Assembly (NCBI RefSeq): GCF_037338445.1
Contig: NZ_CP147838.1
Coordinates: 124,001-188,000 of the forward strand
Source: Salinibaculum sp. SYNS191
GTDB lineage: Archaea > Halobacteriota > Halobacteria > Halobacteriales > Haloarculaceae
Direction of reading: 5' to 3'
Length of the DNA stretch: 64,000 nucleotides
Shown: positions 55,052 through 62,904 of the stretch, one piece after another
How the letters are laid out: every line of letters starts with the position of its first letter
Numbering within the stretch: position 1 is the stretch's first letter
Program-made: the position numbers and the translations under genes
The notes under the pieces: model-generated
The model's database searches: none
What the model saw: only the letters and a program-made list of their open reading frames with translations
What the model was told of the DNA's origin: nothing

Positions 55052-55807
55052 ATGGCAACGGTCGCAGTGCTCGCAGACCCGCCGGTCGAGGGGTTCGTGC
55101 TGTCGGGTCTCCCCGGGACGACGCCGCTGACGGCAGCGGAAGCGACAGAGCTGTACAGCGCGATGCTCACCGACGTCTGCCGCGCGATTCAGGACAGCGG
55201 TGCCGACCTCCTGGTGAACTACCGCGACTCCGAGCAGGTGCCCGGCGACGTCGACTCCGAACAACGGCTCCGAGATGTGCTGAGCGGGGACCTCGAACAG
55301 CCGAGCGACGTCCGGTACGAGGTCCAGGTCGGCGAGACCTTCGCCGGCCGGGCCGGCAACACCGCGACACACCTCCTGAACACCGAGGCGGAGCGGACGG
55401 TGGCGCTCGTGGAGCCGACCGGCCCGTTCCTCGGGCGGGAGGAGATCGGCTCGGCGGCGATGAAGCTCCGCAACAGCGACGTGGTGCTCGGGCCGGGGAC
55501 CGGCGGGCGGGTCTACTTCGCCGGCTTCGCCGAACCGGTCGATTTCGACGACGCGTACGCCGCGCCGGCAATCGAGACGCTGACCGACCGGGCGCGGGAC
55601 GCCGATCTCGACGTCGACTTCCTGCCACAGACGCCGGTCGTCGAGAGTGGGGCGGACCTCGCCGACCTGGTGACGCAGGTCCGGGCGCGCCTCCGTGCGG
55701 GCCGGAAGGTCCCGGTAGAGACGGCGACGGTCATCGACAGCCTCGGACTGTACGCGGAGTCGACCGACGACGGACTGACAGTCGCGCGGACATCCGACAG
55801 TTCTTAG
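55052..55807 (+). CDS. DUF2064/CofC-like nucleotidyltransferase-fold protein
   Basis: A 251-aa GT-A-fold protein. MATVAVLADPPVEGFVLSGL, then ELYSAMLTDVCRAIQDSGAD and AERTVALVEPTGPFLGREEI, LRNSDVVLGPGTGGRVYFAG follow the layout of DUF2064/rSAM-associated transferases and CofC guanylyltransferases. The classical DxD is not obvious; VEPTG replaces it. Function uncertain. It precedes tRNA-Ser. Confidence 0.7.
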   Translation: MATVAVLADPPVEGFVLSGLPGTTPLTAAEATELYSAMLTDVCRAIQDSGADLLVNYRDSEQVPGDVDSEQRLRDVLSGDLEQPSDVRYEVQVGETFAGRAGNTATHLLNTEAERTVALVEPTGPFLGREEIGSAAMKLRNSDVVLGPGTGGRVYFAGFAEPVDFDDAYAAPAIETLTDRARDADLDVDFLPQTPVVESGADLADLVTQVRARLRAGRKVPVETATVIDSLGLYAESTDDGLTVARTSDSS

Positions 55808-55833
55808 GGACCTGACGTGGAAGTTTGGGCCGC

Positions 55834-55917
55834 GGTGGGGTGGCAGAGCGGCCTAATGCGCCTGCCTTGAGAGCAGGTGTCCGAGAGGACTCATGGGTTC
55901 AAATCCCATCCCCACCG
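55834..55917 (+). tRNA. tRNA-Ser(UGA)
   Basis: An 84-nt class II tRNA. The acceptor arm is GGTGGGG/CCCCACC with discriminator G. The D arm is GCA...TGC; the anticodon stem is CCTGC/GCAGG with loop CTTGAGA, giving anticodon TGA (serine, UCN codons). A long variable arm (GTCC/GGAC) and T arm ATGGG-TTCAAAT-CCCAT complete it. No CCA is encoded. A TTCTTAGG box about 31 nt upstream overlaps the end of the preceding gene. Confidence 0.92.
55895..55917 (+). repeat. Direct repeat copy 1 (tRNA-Ser 3' end), putative attachment core
   Basis: This 23-bp segment at the tRNA 3' end is repeated at 56004-56026 with one mismatch. tRNA 3' ends are standard integration targets for tyrosine recombinases. See the matching copy. 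Confidence 0.65.
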
Positions 55918-55922
55918 TGAGT

Positions 55923-55946
55923 GCGCGGCGCACGAGCGCGCCGCGC
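55923..55946. repeat. GC-rich hairpin just after tRNA-Ser
   Basis: Arms GCGCGGCGC (55923-55931) and GCGCCGCGC (55938-55946) with a six-base loop form a nine-pair perfect stem. It begins six bases after the tRNA. It may aid transcript release or processing, but there is no adjacent T-run. Confidence 0.55.
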
Positions 55947-55958
55947 CGAACCCTACGC

Positions 55959-55970
55959 TGGGATTTGAAT
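55959..55970. repeat. Inverted partial copy of the tRNA T-arm segment
   Basis: The sequence CTGGGATTTGAAT is the reverse complement of the TTCAAATCCCA core found in both direct repeats. It lies in the spacer between them. Confidence 0.5.
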
Positions 55971-55975
55971 CACGG

Positions 55976-55998
55976 CAGACCGAACGGAGTGAGGTCTG
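55976..55998. repeat. Six-pair hairpin in the tRNA scar spacer
   Basis: CAGACC (55976-55981) and GGTCTG (55993-55998) flank the loop GAACGGAGTGA. Together with the GC-rich hairpin and the inverted T-arm copy it makes the spacer highly structured. Confidence 0.45.
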
Positions 55999-56003
55999 GC
56001 ATC

Positions 56004-56026
56004 GGGTTCAAATCCCATCCCTACCG
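56004..56026 (+). repeat. Direct repeat copy 2, putative att scar
   Basis: GGGTTCAAATCCCATCCC followed by TACCG matches the 3' end of tRNA-Ser except for one base (C to T). The copies are 109 bp apart and no integrase lies between or beside them, so this looks like the residue of a past insertion or a mini-element. Confidence 0.62.
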
Positions 56027-56236
56027 CTTTTGCTCCGAGAACTCGCCCGGTGAGCAACGCGTCTCCGCCGGGATGTGACGGAGACCAGTCGCGCACGAGT
56101 GGTGCGCTACCAGATGACAAGATTCGGCGCTCTAGCGACGCTGATAACTAAAATCGGGATTTGAGTGTTCGTTCGTTTCTTTATATCCCCTACCGTAGCA
56201 AGTGATGCCGACACGACGACTGTCGGTGTGAGCCCC
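56027..56236. other. Non-coding stretch downstream of the tRNA scar
   Basis: No gene is recognised. The AT content rises from about 56130 (CTAAAATCGGGATTTGAG) to a strong TATA box at 56179-56186, unlike surrounding coding DNA, which fits a promoter region or recombined boundary. Confidence 0.5.
56179..56186 (+). promoter_or_regulatory. Strong TATA box upstream of a 31-aa ORF
   Basis: CTTTATAT predicts transcription from about position 56208. The first ORFs downstream are an eight-codon one at 56205 and the 31-codon ORF at 56237. The promoter could also serve an unannotated RNA. Confidence 0.6.
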
Positions 56237-56332
56237 ATGACACGCAGCGACTCCGACGAACGCGACATCGCCGACAGCATCCGGGCACAGCGTGCGCGGA
56301 AACGGCGACGTCCCGACGAGCCCTCCGAATAG
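56237..56332 (+). CDS. 31-aa charged ORF (possible microprotein)
   Basis: Reads MTRSDSDERDIADSIRAQRA, then a very basic stretch (RKRRR) and ends DEPSE. It lies about 30 nt after the predicted transcript start from the strong TATA. The size and the basic helix suggest a small nucleic-acid- or protein-binding peptide, but it may be a chance ORF. Confidence 0.4.
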   Translation: MTRSDSDERDIADSIRAQRARKRRRPDEPSE

Positions 56333-56341
56333 CCCCTCCAT

Positions 56342-56392
56342 CCGCTGACTGACGGCCTCTCCATCCGCTTCCGCTGACTGACGGCCCCTCCA
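56342..56392. repeat. Short tandem repeat after the 31-aa ORF
   Basis: The 16-mer CCGCTGACTGACGGCC occurs at 56342-56357 and 56371-56386 with CTCCA following each copy (offset 29 bp). Only two units are present. Confidence 0.6.
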
Positions 56393-56479
56393 GGCTGTTC
56401 CCCACCCCGACGCTTTTCGACGCCTCGCGCGACCCGGCGGAGCGAAAACAGTAATCGGTCGAGTCCCGAACGGGTAGCT

Positions 56480-57046
56480 ATGGCTCGGCTCTCAAGACGG
56501 CAGTTTCTCGACAGCGGCGCGGGCGCCGTCGCGGTCGGACTCGCGGGCTGTGCCGGCGCATCGAGCGAAGCAGCCGACACCGCGACGGAGACGACGGTCC
56601 GGGAGACCGAGACACGGACATCGACGCCCACCGCGGAGCCAGTCCACGCCGGGTACGAGGCGACAGAAGTGGAGGTGCAGACGCCGGGCGGGCGCGTTCT
56701 CGGGTCCATCACGGCGGCAATCGCGGACACCGGACAGCTCCGTTACACCGGACTGAGCGACACGGCTGCGCTGCCGGAGGACCGCGGCATGCTGTTCGTC
56801 TACTCGGCGGTGGCCGACCGGACGTTCGTCATGCGGGAGATGGACTTCGGCATCGACATCGTCTACGCCGACGCCGAGGGCGTCATCACGCGCATCCACC
56901 ACGCGCCCGCACCCGGACCGAACGAGGACGGCGACGACCAGCACTATCCCGGCCGCGGCCAGTACGTGCTGGAGGTCAACGAGCACTGGACGACCGAGCG
57001 CGGCATCGAGGCGGGCGACGTGCTCGCGTTCAGCCTCCCGGAGTGA
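56480..57046 (+). CDS. DUF192 family Tat lipoprotein
   Basis: A 188-aa exported protein. Twin-arginine signal and lipobox (LSRRQFLDSGAGAVAVGLAGC), then a Thr/Glu-rich linker and a DUF192 domain (RYTGLSDTAALPEDRGMLFV ... RTFVMREMDFGIDIVYADAE ... YVLEVNEHWTTERGIEAGD). Function of DUF192 is unknown. Confidence 0.92.
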   Translation: MARLSRRQFLDSGAGAVAVGLAGCAGASSEAADTATETTVRETETRTSTPTAEPVHAGYEATEVEVQTPGGRVLGSITAAIADTGQLRYTGLSDTAALPEDRGMLFVYSAVADRTFVMREMDFGIDIVYADAEGVITRIHHAPAPGPNEDGDDQHYPGRGQYVLEVNEHWTTERGIEAGDVLAFSLPE

Positions 57047-57064
57047 CCCGCCGGGCCGGCCGCG

Positions 57065-58177
57065 TCAGTCGTCGAACACGCCCTCGCCAGCCGGCTCGAC
57101 CAGCGTCGACAGGTTCCCGCGCTGTGTCATCGCGGCGTGAATCCAGCGCTCCTCCTGCCCGGAGTGCCGTTCCACGATGCGGACGAACTTCGCTGCCGAG
57201 ATGGCACCGTCGCGGGCGTTCATCGTCCGGAACACGTCGACGAACGTGTGCTCGCCGTCGCTGCCGGCGCGGATGCGCGCGTCGACGGCGTACAGCAGTC
57301 TCGCGCCCCGGTGGTAGTCGGCTCTCGTCGCCGCGACGGCGGAGGCGTTCGAGAGCTGGACGTCCGGAAAGGTGGGGTTGGTCGCGAACTCCGTCCGGAT
57401 GTCCGCCTCCGTGACCGGGTCGTACTGCTCTTCGAGGACGCGGTAGGTCAGGTACTTCGCGGCCGCCTCGTCGAACCACCGCATCTCGGGGGCGAGCGTG
57501 ACGTTCTCTCGCCCGTGGATGTACTCGTGAATCCAGACGCTGTCGACCTCCCCGTCCCAGAACGCGTGCTGGGTCACGTACCCCGAGCGGTCGCTGTGCA
57601 TCAGACCCCGCGACGGGAGCGTCCGCGGTGCGGCGAGTATCGTAATCGGTCGGTCCAGGGCCGGACCGAAGGCGTACGGCGAAAGAAAGCGGGCGAGAAA
57701 GCCCGCCTTGCGCGCCGGGTCGGTCCTGCTGCCGTTTGGCGCGACGACTCGCAGGGTCGCGTTCCCGACGGTCGTCGTCGCCGTCGACATCTCGCCGACG
57801 AGCGCCCACGGTCCGACGGTGACGATACCCGACCCGGAGGTACCGGCGGCGTCGACCACCGCCGCCGGCAGCGTCGACTGCCGGACGATTGCCCACCCGG
57901 ACTGGGCGTCTGACAGCGCCGGGTCCACGTCCGCCACGGTCACCCGTTGCGTCCCGTTGGCGGGAGTGGTGTAGCTCACAGTGACGGTCGTGTTGCCGGT
58001 CACGCCGGAGACGGTAGTCCTCTCGGGCTGGTCACCGCCGTCATAACCCGCGCTGGCGGCGAATATCGACCCCGCCACGAGAGCCGCGAGAACGACCACC
58101 GCGACGGTGCGGGTCCACCTGCCGCTCGGGGGACCGGAGGGGGCGGTGTCGGCCGTCGAGGGTGTGTCGGCTGGCAT
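57065..58177 (-). CDS. Membrane-anchored HExxH metallopeptidase-like protein
   Basis: A 370-aa protein with one N-terminal membrane helix (VAVVVLAALVAGSIFAASAG) and a large outer domain. WIHEYIHGREN gives zinc ligands H217/H221 with catalytic E218, and MRWFDEAAAKYLTY supplies E237 as a likely third ligand, a gluzincin-like pattern. An N-terminal beta domain (to about 150) precedes it. It fits haloarchaeal extracellular metallopeptidases related to M1/M61; target unknown. Confidence 0.8.
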   Translation of the reverse strand: MPADTPSTADTAPSGPPSGRWTRTVAVVVLAALVAGSIFAASAGYDGGDQPERTTVSGVTGNTTVTVSYTTPANGTQRVTVADVDPALSDAQSGWAIVRQSTLPAAVVDAAGTSGSGIVTVGPWALVGEMSTATTTVGNATLRVVAPNGSRTDPARKAGFLARFLSPYAFGPALDRPITILAAPRTLPSRGLMHSDRSGYVTQHAFWDGEVDSVWIHEYIHGRENVTLAPEMRWFDEAAAKYLTYRVLEEQYDPVTEADIRTEFATNPTFPDVQLSNASAVAATRADYHRGARLLYAVDARIRAGSDGEHTFVDVFRTMNARDGAISAAKFVRIVERHSGQEERWIHAAMTQRGNLSTLVEPAGEGVFDD

Positions 58178-58280
58178 TGGTGAGTCTGCGTCGGTGCCGA
58201 GCAGTCCGCTTGCAGTGGGACCGCGCGGACGCTTCTACCGCGCCGGGGCAGTTAAACGTACGAGCACGGCCGTCGTCGGC

Positions 58281-58598
58281 CTACGGTGCGCCCGCGATGA
58301 CCAGCAGGCTGTCCCGGTCGAAGGAGAGCCGTCGGGTCGAGGCGGGGTCGACGCGGACGGCGGTACCGGGCTGGAGCGGGACGTCCGCGCCGTCGACGGT
58401 GAGCTTGCCGGAGCCGTCGAGTAGCAGGTAGACCTCCTCCTGGGAGTCGTGGGTGTGGTCGTGCTCCTTGCCGGTCCAGCCGGAGTCGACGTCCAGCACG
58501 GTGACGCCGAGGTTCTCGCAGTCGAGTGCGTCACGGAGGAAGTGCATCCCCGGCGCGCGCGGTTCGACCTCGTCGTAGCGGACTGTCGTGTACGACAT
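58281..58598 (-). CDS. Cupin-domain protein
   Basis: A 105-aa single cupin. Cupin motif 1 is WTGKEHDHTHDSQEEVYLLL (metal His/His/Glu) and motif 2 is VPLQPGTAVRVDPASTRRLS, with the final His replaced. Function may be sugar or small-acid binding. Partner not known. Confidence 0.9.
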   Translation of the reverse strand: MSYTTVRYDEVEPRAPGMHFLRDALDCENLGVTVLDVDSGWTGKEHDHTHDSQEEVYLLLDGSGKLTVDGADVPLQPGTAVRVDPASTRRLSFDRDSLLVIAGAP

Positions 58599-58678
58599 GG
58601 CAACGCGTACGGACCCTGGCGGCTAAAAGATTCGTCGCCGAGCGTGGCACCTTTGCCGCCGGGACGCGATGAACCCGC

Positions 58679-59737
58679 ATGAGCGACGACTCCCAGACCG
58701 TCCTGGTCTACGGGGCGTACGGCTACACCGGCGAACTGGTCACCCGCGCCGCCGTCGACGCCGGCCTCGACCCGATTGTCGCCGGCCGACGGAAGGGGCC
58801 GCTTCGGTCGCTGGCGGCCGAACTCGACCTCGACCACCGGGCGTTCGACCTGGACGGCCCCGTCGCCGCCTCCCTCCAGGATGTCGACGTCGTGGCCCAC
58901 TGCGCCGGCCCGTTCGTGGACACCTACAAGTCGATGGTCGACGGCTGTCTCGCCGCGGGAACTCACTACCTGGACATCACCGGCGAGATACCGGTCCTGG
59001 AGGGCATCGCGCGCTACGACGACCTGGCGGCCGACGCCGGCCTGATGTTCCTGCCCGGGGCCGGGTTCGACGTGGTCCCCTCCGACTGCCTCGCTGCGCG
59101 GCTCCACGACCGCCTGCCCGACGCGGACCGGCTGACGCTGGTCTTCGACGTCGGCGACATGGAGGCGTCGGCGGGAACGCTCAAGACGATGATCGAGGGG
59201 CTCGGCGAGGGCTCGGCCGTCCGCGAGGACGGCGCCATCCGGTCGGTCCCCCTCGGCGAGCGGACGCGCGTGATAGACACCGGTCGGGGACCGCAGACGA
59301 TGACGGCCTTTCCGTGGGGCGACGTCGCGACCGCGTACCACAGCACCGGCATCCCGAACGTCGAGGTGTACGTGCCGGTCTCGCAGAACAGTCTTCGCGC
59401 GCTCCGGGCGTCGAACGTCCTCTCCCCCGTGCTCACGTCGGGGCCGGTCAAACGGGTGCTCAAGTGGCTCGTCGAGCGGACCGTCAAGGGGCCGGACGAG
59501 CGGAAACGCGAAACCGGGTCCGCGACGTTCTGGGGCGAGGCGACGGACGGGACCGAGACCGTCCGGTCGCGCGTGCACACCCCCGAGACTTACCGATTCA
59601 CCGCGGCGTCGGTCGTGGAAATCCTCTCGCGAATCGTGGACGGCGACGTGACGCCGGGCTACCAGACGCCGGCGTCGGCGTACGGCCCGGACCTGGTGCT
59701 GTCGATAGACGGCTGCTCGTTCGAGGACGTCGACTGA
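58679..59737 (+). CDS. Saccharopine dehydrogenase-like / trans-acting enoyl reductase family
   Basis: A 352-aa NAD(P)-binding protein. The Rossmann start is TVLVYGAYGYTGELVTRAAV (GxxGxTG), followed by VAHCAGPFVDTYKSMVDGCL and HYLDITGEIPVLEGIARYDD. These match the saccharopine-dehydrogenase-like group including trans-acting enoyl reductases of lipid synthesis. The true substrate is not known. Confidence 0.88.
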   Translation: MSDDSQTVLVYGAYGYTGELVTRAAVDAGLDPIVAGRRKGPLRSLAAELDLDHRAFDLDGPVAASLQDVDVVAHCAGPFVDTYKSMVDGCLAAGTHYLDITGEIPVLEGIARYDDLAADAGLMFLPGAGFDVVPSDCLAARLHDRLPDADRLTLVFDVGDMEASAGTLKTMIEGLGEGSAVREDGAIRSVPLGERTRVIDTGRGPQTMTAFPWGDVATAYHSTGIPNVEVYVPVSQNSLRALRASNVLSPVLTSGPVKRVLKWLVERTVKGPDERKRETGSATFWGEATDGTETVRSRVHTPETYRFTAASVVEILSRIVDGDVTPGYQTPASAYGPDLVLSIDGCSFEDVD

Positions 59738-59749
59738 CGGCGACGGGCG

Positions 59750-60754
59750 TCAGTAATTGTTGCGCTCGATTGCCCGCAGCGTCCGCTCGTCGAGTTTGAC
59801 GAGGTGACACAGCGGGTTTCCGGGGTAGACCACCGGGTTCTCCAGCACGCCGACGAGCAGTCCCGTGAAGGGCGCTCGGACCTCCGTGTCGTCGGTCTTG
59901 AACGGGTTGCCGATGGTCGCGATGCGTTCGCCCTCGTGGACGAGTTCGCCGCGGTCGGCGTGCATGTCGACCAGGCCGCCGGCGTCGGCGCGAATCCAGG
60001 TCTTCTCGGCGGAGCCGGCGATGACCGTCCGCCAGCCGGGCCAGGCGACCGTCGCGGTGTCGAGCATGCTGAACTCCGCGAGGACGCTCCGGACGCCGCC
60101 GAGCGCGGGGTCGATGAACTCCCGCTGGAAGCGGTGTGCCTCGCCCATCTCGATGGTGATGGCCGGTGTGCCCGCCTCGGTCGCCTCCCCGCGGAGCGTG
60201 CCGCTGGGGCCCTCCTTGTCGATGATGACGTTCGAGGCGAAGGCGTTGGCGACGCGGGCGACGGCGTCGTCGGCCATGTCCGCCCGGACGTGGAGCATGT
60301 TCGTCCGGCCGCGCGTGGAGGTGTGGAAGTCCAGCCCGTAGTCGCAGGGCTCGATGAAGTTGTGGAAGATGCTGTGGGCCATCCGCTTGGCGCTCGTGCT
60401 CTCGGGGTCGCCCGGGAACGACCGGTTGAGGTCGCGGTCGTAGATGGGGAGGTACCGCTGCTGTGCGATGAATCCGGGGACGTTCAGGACCGGCAGGCAG
60501 ACGAGCGTCCCCTTGAGGCCGGTGTGGTCCCACTCGTGGGCCACCTCCCTGACCACCTCCACGCCATTGAGTTCGTCGCCGTGGGCGGCCGCCGAGAGGA
60601 ACACCGTCGGTCCCGGCCGGTCGCCGTTGACGATGGTCACCGGCATCCGGACGGGGTCGCCGAGATACGTCTCAGTGACGGTGTACCGGAGGTTCTGCGT
60701 CTCACCGGGGTCGACCCGTCCACCCTGGTACGTGAACGGCTCGGCGGCTGTCAT
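59750..60754 (-). CDS. Succinylglutamate desuccinylase/aspartoacylase (AstE/AspA) family
   Basis: A 334-aa zinc amidohydrolase. Zinc ligands are H58 and E61 (AAAHGDELNGVEVV) and H144 (GLDFHTSTRGR); DRDLNRSFPGDP supplies the substrate Arg. A C-terminal beta-barrel-like domain (about 240-334) follows. It hydrolyses N-acyl amino acids or peptides. It is divergent from the RimK-retropepsin fusion gene, about 90 nt away, and probably acts with it. A GTATG box lies near -28. Confidence 0.9.
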   Translation of the reverse strand: MTAAEPFTYQGGRVDPGETQNLRYTVTETYLGDPVRMPVTIVNGDRPGPTVFLSAAAHGDELNGVEVVREVAHEWDHTGLKGTLVCLPVLNVPGFIAQQRYLPIYDRDLNRSFPGDPESTSAKRMAHSIFHNFIEPCDYGLDFHTSTRGRTNMLHVRADMADDAVARVANAFASNVIIDKEGPSGTLRGEATEAGTPAITIEMGEAHRFQREFIDPALGGVRSVLAEFSMLDTATVAWPGWRTVIAGSAEKTWIRADAGGLVDMHADRGELVHEGERIATIGNPFKTDDTEVRAPFTGLLVGVLENPVVYPGNPLCHLVKLDERTLRAIERNNY

Positions 60755-60845
60755 GCAAAGCGATGCGGGGGGGACGGACATACATCTGACGACAGGCGTT
60801 CCGCCAATCGGAGGGACTATTCGGGGCGACTCCGACACCACAAAT

Positions 60846-62201
60846 ATGGACGACGAGGGATCTGTCACTGTCGGCGTGCTCGGCCTCCACAGCAGCAAGG
60901 AGACGAAGGCTATTCTCAACGCAGTCGAGGCGCTCGGCCACGGAACCGAGTGGTACCGACGCGCGAACACCGCAATCAGCGTCGAGGACGGCGACCTGAC
61001 GCTCGAACCGGACGTGGACATCGTCGCGAACCGGCTCCTGCTGTCGACGAGCGCCCACCCCGCGGAGGAACTCGGGCTGGCACAGCTGTTCGACCACGTC
61101 CGCCCGATGCTGAACCGGCCGGGTGCGGTCACGACGGCGATGCACAAGTTCGCCACCGCGGCCGCACTGGCCGAAGCGGACGTCCCCATTCCCGACGCCC
61201 TGATGGCGCTGGCCGGCGACCGGCTCAACGACGCTCGCCGGCAGTTCGGCGAACAGGCCGTCTACAAGACCGCAATCGGGACCCACGGCGGCGGTGCCTG
61301 GAAGGTCGACCTGGACGACCCCGTCAACCCCCGCGTCGGCGACCGGCAGGCGTTCCTCCAGCGGTTCGTCGACAGCCCGGGCGAGACCCGCGACGCCCGC
61401 GTCTACATCGTCGGCGGGACGATCATCGGCGCGATGTACCGCAAGGCACCGGAAGGCGAGTGGCGGACCAACGTCTCGCTGGGCAGCGACGTCGAGGACG
61501 CGACCGACGACCTCCCCGAGAACGCGAAGGAGATGGCCCGTCAGGCCGCCGAGGCGGTCGGACTCGACTACGCGGGTGTCGACCTCATCGAGAACGGCGG
61601 CGGCTGGGTCGTCCTGGAGACGAACCCGACCGCCGGGTTCCGCGGGCTCTTCGAGGCGACGGGCACCAGCCCCGCGCCCTACATCGCGAAACTCGCAATC
61701 GAACGCGCCGGCGGGACCGTCGACGACGAGCAGGTCGCCAAACTGTCGGGCACGCTCGACGACTCCATGCCCACCTGTGCGCCCCGCAAGAAGCGCGAGG
61801 GACCGACCGAGCCGAGCGTCATCGGCTACATCGAGGAGGTCGTCGTCAGCGGGACCCGCGGCAGCGAGAACGTCCTCGCGAAGTCTGACACCGGCGCGAC
61901 GCGGACCAGCATCGACGCGCAACTGGCCGCCGAAATCGGGACCGGCCCCATCAAGGACATCGTCCGCGTCCGCTCGGGCAGCGTCAAGGGCGGGAAGGCC
62001 CGCCCCGTCGTGGACGTCGTCGTCGGCGTCGGCGGCACCCAGCACACCGTCACCGCCAGCGTCGAGGACCGCGGCCACATGGACTACCCGCTCCTGCTCG
62101 GCCGTGACATCCTCGAACACTACCACGTCGACGTGACCCGGAAGGTCGACGAGGAGGGCGGCGAGCGCGAGGAAGAGGAAGAAGAGGAAGGCGAGGAATA
62201 G
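60846..62201 (+). CDS. RimK-type ATP-grasp ligase fused to a retropepsin-like domain
   Basis: A 451-aa two-domain protein. Residues 1-295 form an ATP-grasp amide ligase (LNRPGAVTTAMHKFATAAAL; KTAIGTHGGGAWKV; VVLETNPTAGFRG with E258/N260). Residues 320-430 form a RimB/Zn-protease-like (PF05618) retropepsin unit with DTG at 348-350 and the partner motif LLGRDIL at 417-423. A strongly acidic tail closes it. Such fusions may add and remove amino acids on a peptide or cofactor. The gene diverges from the AstE-like deacylase. Confidence 0.9.
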   Translation: MDDEGSVTVGVLGLHSSKETKAILNAVEALGHGTEWYRRANTAISVEDGDLTLEPDVDIVANRLLLSTSAHPAEELGLAQLFDHVRPMLNRPGAVTTAMHKFATAAALAEADVPIPDALMALAGDRLNDARRQFGEQAVYKTAIGTHGGGAWKVDLDDPVNPRVGDRQAFLQRFVDSPGETRDARVYIVGGTIIGAMYRKAPEGEWRTNVSLGSDVEDATDDLPENAKEMARQAAEAVGLDYAGVDLIENGGGWVVLETNPTAGFRGLFEATGTSPAPYIAKLAIERAGGTVDDEQVAKLSGTLDDSMPTCAPRKKREGPTEPSVIGYIEEVVVSGTRGSENVLAKSDTGATRTSIDAQLAAEIGTGPIKDIVRVRSGSVKGGKARPVVDVVVGVGGTQHTVTASVEDRGHMDYPLLLGRDILEHYHVDVTRKVDEEGGEREEEEEEEGEE

Positions 62202-62202
62202 G

Positions 62203-62904
62203 CTACTCCAGCGCGGCCGTCGAACCTTCCCGCTCCAGTACCATCGAGACGTAGTACTCCTGCAGGCTGTCGTGTCCGTCGAGTTCAACCGCCGTCCGCT
62301 CGCGGTCCAGCACCAGGTCGCCGTCGTGCATGACCGTGACGCGGTCGACGTACTGCTCGAACTCGGTGATGTGGTGCGTCGAGACCAGCAGCGAGTGGCC
62401 GGCGGCGACGTAGGAGTTCAGGAAGGCGAGCAGGCGCTCCGTCGACACGTCGTCCAGCGCGCCCAGCGGTTCGTCCAGCAGGAGGTAGTCGGGTTCCCCC
62501 AGGAGCGACAGCGCGAGGTCGAGTTTCCGCGCGAATCCGCCCGAGAGGTCCCCAGCGGGCCGGTCGAGCGCCCGCGCGAGACGGAGTTCGTCTAGCAGCG
62601 TCTCCCGCCAGTCCTCCGCGACGCCCCCGACCATGCTCTCGAAGACCTCGATGTTCTCCCGGACCGTCAGCGACGGGTAGAAGTTCGGGTCCTGGAACCC
62701 ACAGCCGACTGTCGCGTTCGGAATCGAGATGGTCCCCGCCGTCGGGTTCGTCAGCCCGAGCAGCATCCGGAACATCGTGGTCTTGCCGGAGCCGTTGGGG
62801 CCGATGAGACAGTGGAACTGCCCCTGCTCGATGGTCAGCGAGACGTCGTCAACGGCGACGACGTCGCCGTACTCCTTCCGGACGCCGTCGACGGTGATGG
62901 GCAT
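62203..62904 (-). CDS. ABC transporter ATPase
   Basis: A 233-aa ATPase. Walker A is LIGPNGSGKTTMFRMLLGLT, signature is GDLSGGFARKLDLALSLLGE, Walker B is YLLLDEPLGALDDVS. Its ATG follows the permease stop without a gap, so the two form a minus-strand operon (permease first). Confidence 0.95.
   Translation of the reverse strand: MPITVDGVRKEYGDVVAVDDVSLTIEQGQFHCLIGPNGSGKTTMFRMLLGLTNPTAGTISIPNATVGCGFQDPNFYPSLTVRENIEVFESMVGGVAEDWRETLLDELRLARALDRPAGDLSGGFARKLDLALSLLGEPDYLLLDEPLGALDDVSTERLLAFLNSYVAAGHSLLVSTHHITEFEQYVDRVTVMHDGDLVLDRERTAVELDGHDSLQEYYVSMVLEREGSTAALE

Noticed and set aside
52729..55815. A 1028-codon plus-strand ORF and an 868-codon minus-strand ORF (52766-55372) across aroC and the hydrolase
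   Set aside because: Both are shadows of GC-rich coding DNA: very Arg/Pro/Gly-rich or Val/Leu-Arg-Asp-biased products without domains, while the real genes carry chorismate synthase and hydrolase motifs.
55893..56078. A 61-codon ORF reading through the tRNA 3' end and its duplicate
   Set aside because: It overlaps the tRNA and has a repeat-derived sequence; it is a by-product of the duplicated T-arm DNA.
56342..56392. Possible CRISPR-like or satellite array
   Set aside because: Only two units with 13-bp spacing are present and there are no cas genes.
59804..61888. A 694-codon plus-strand ORF spanning the AstE-like gene and most of the RimK fusion
   Set aside because: It is in the wrong frame for both genes, and its second half is Arg-rich noise.
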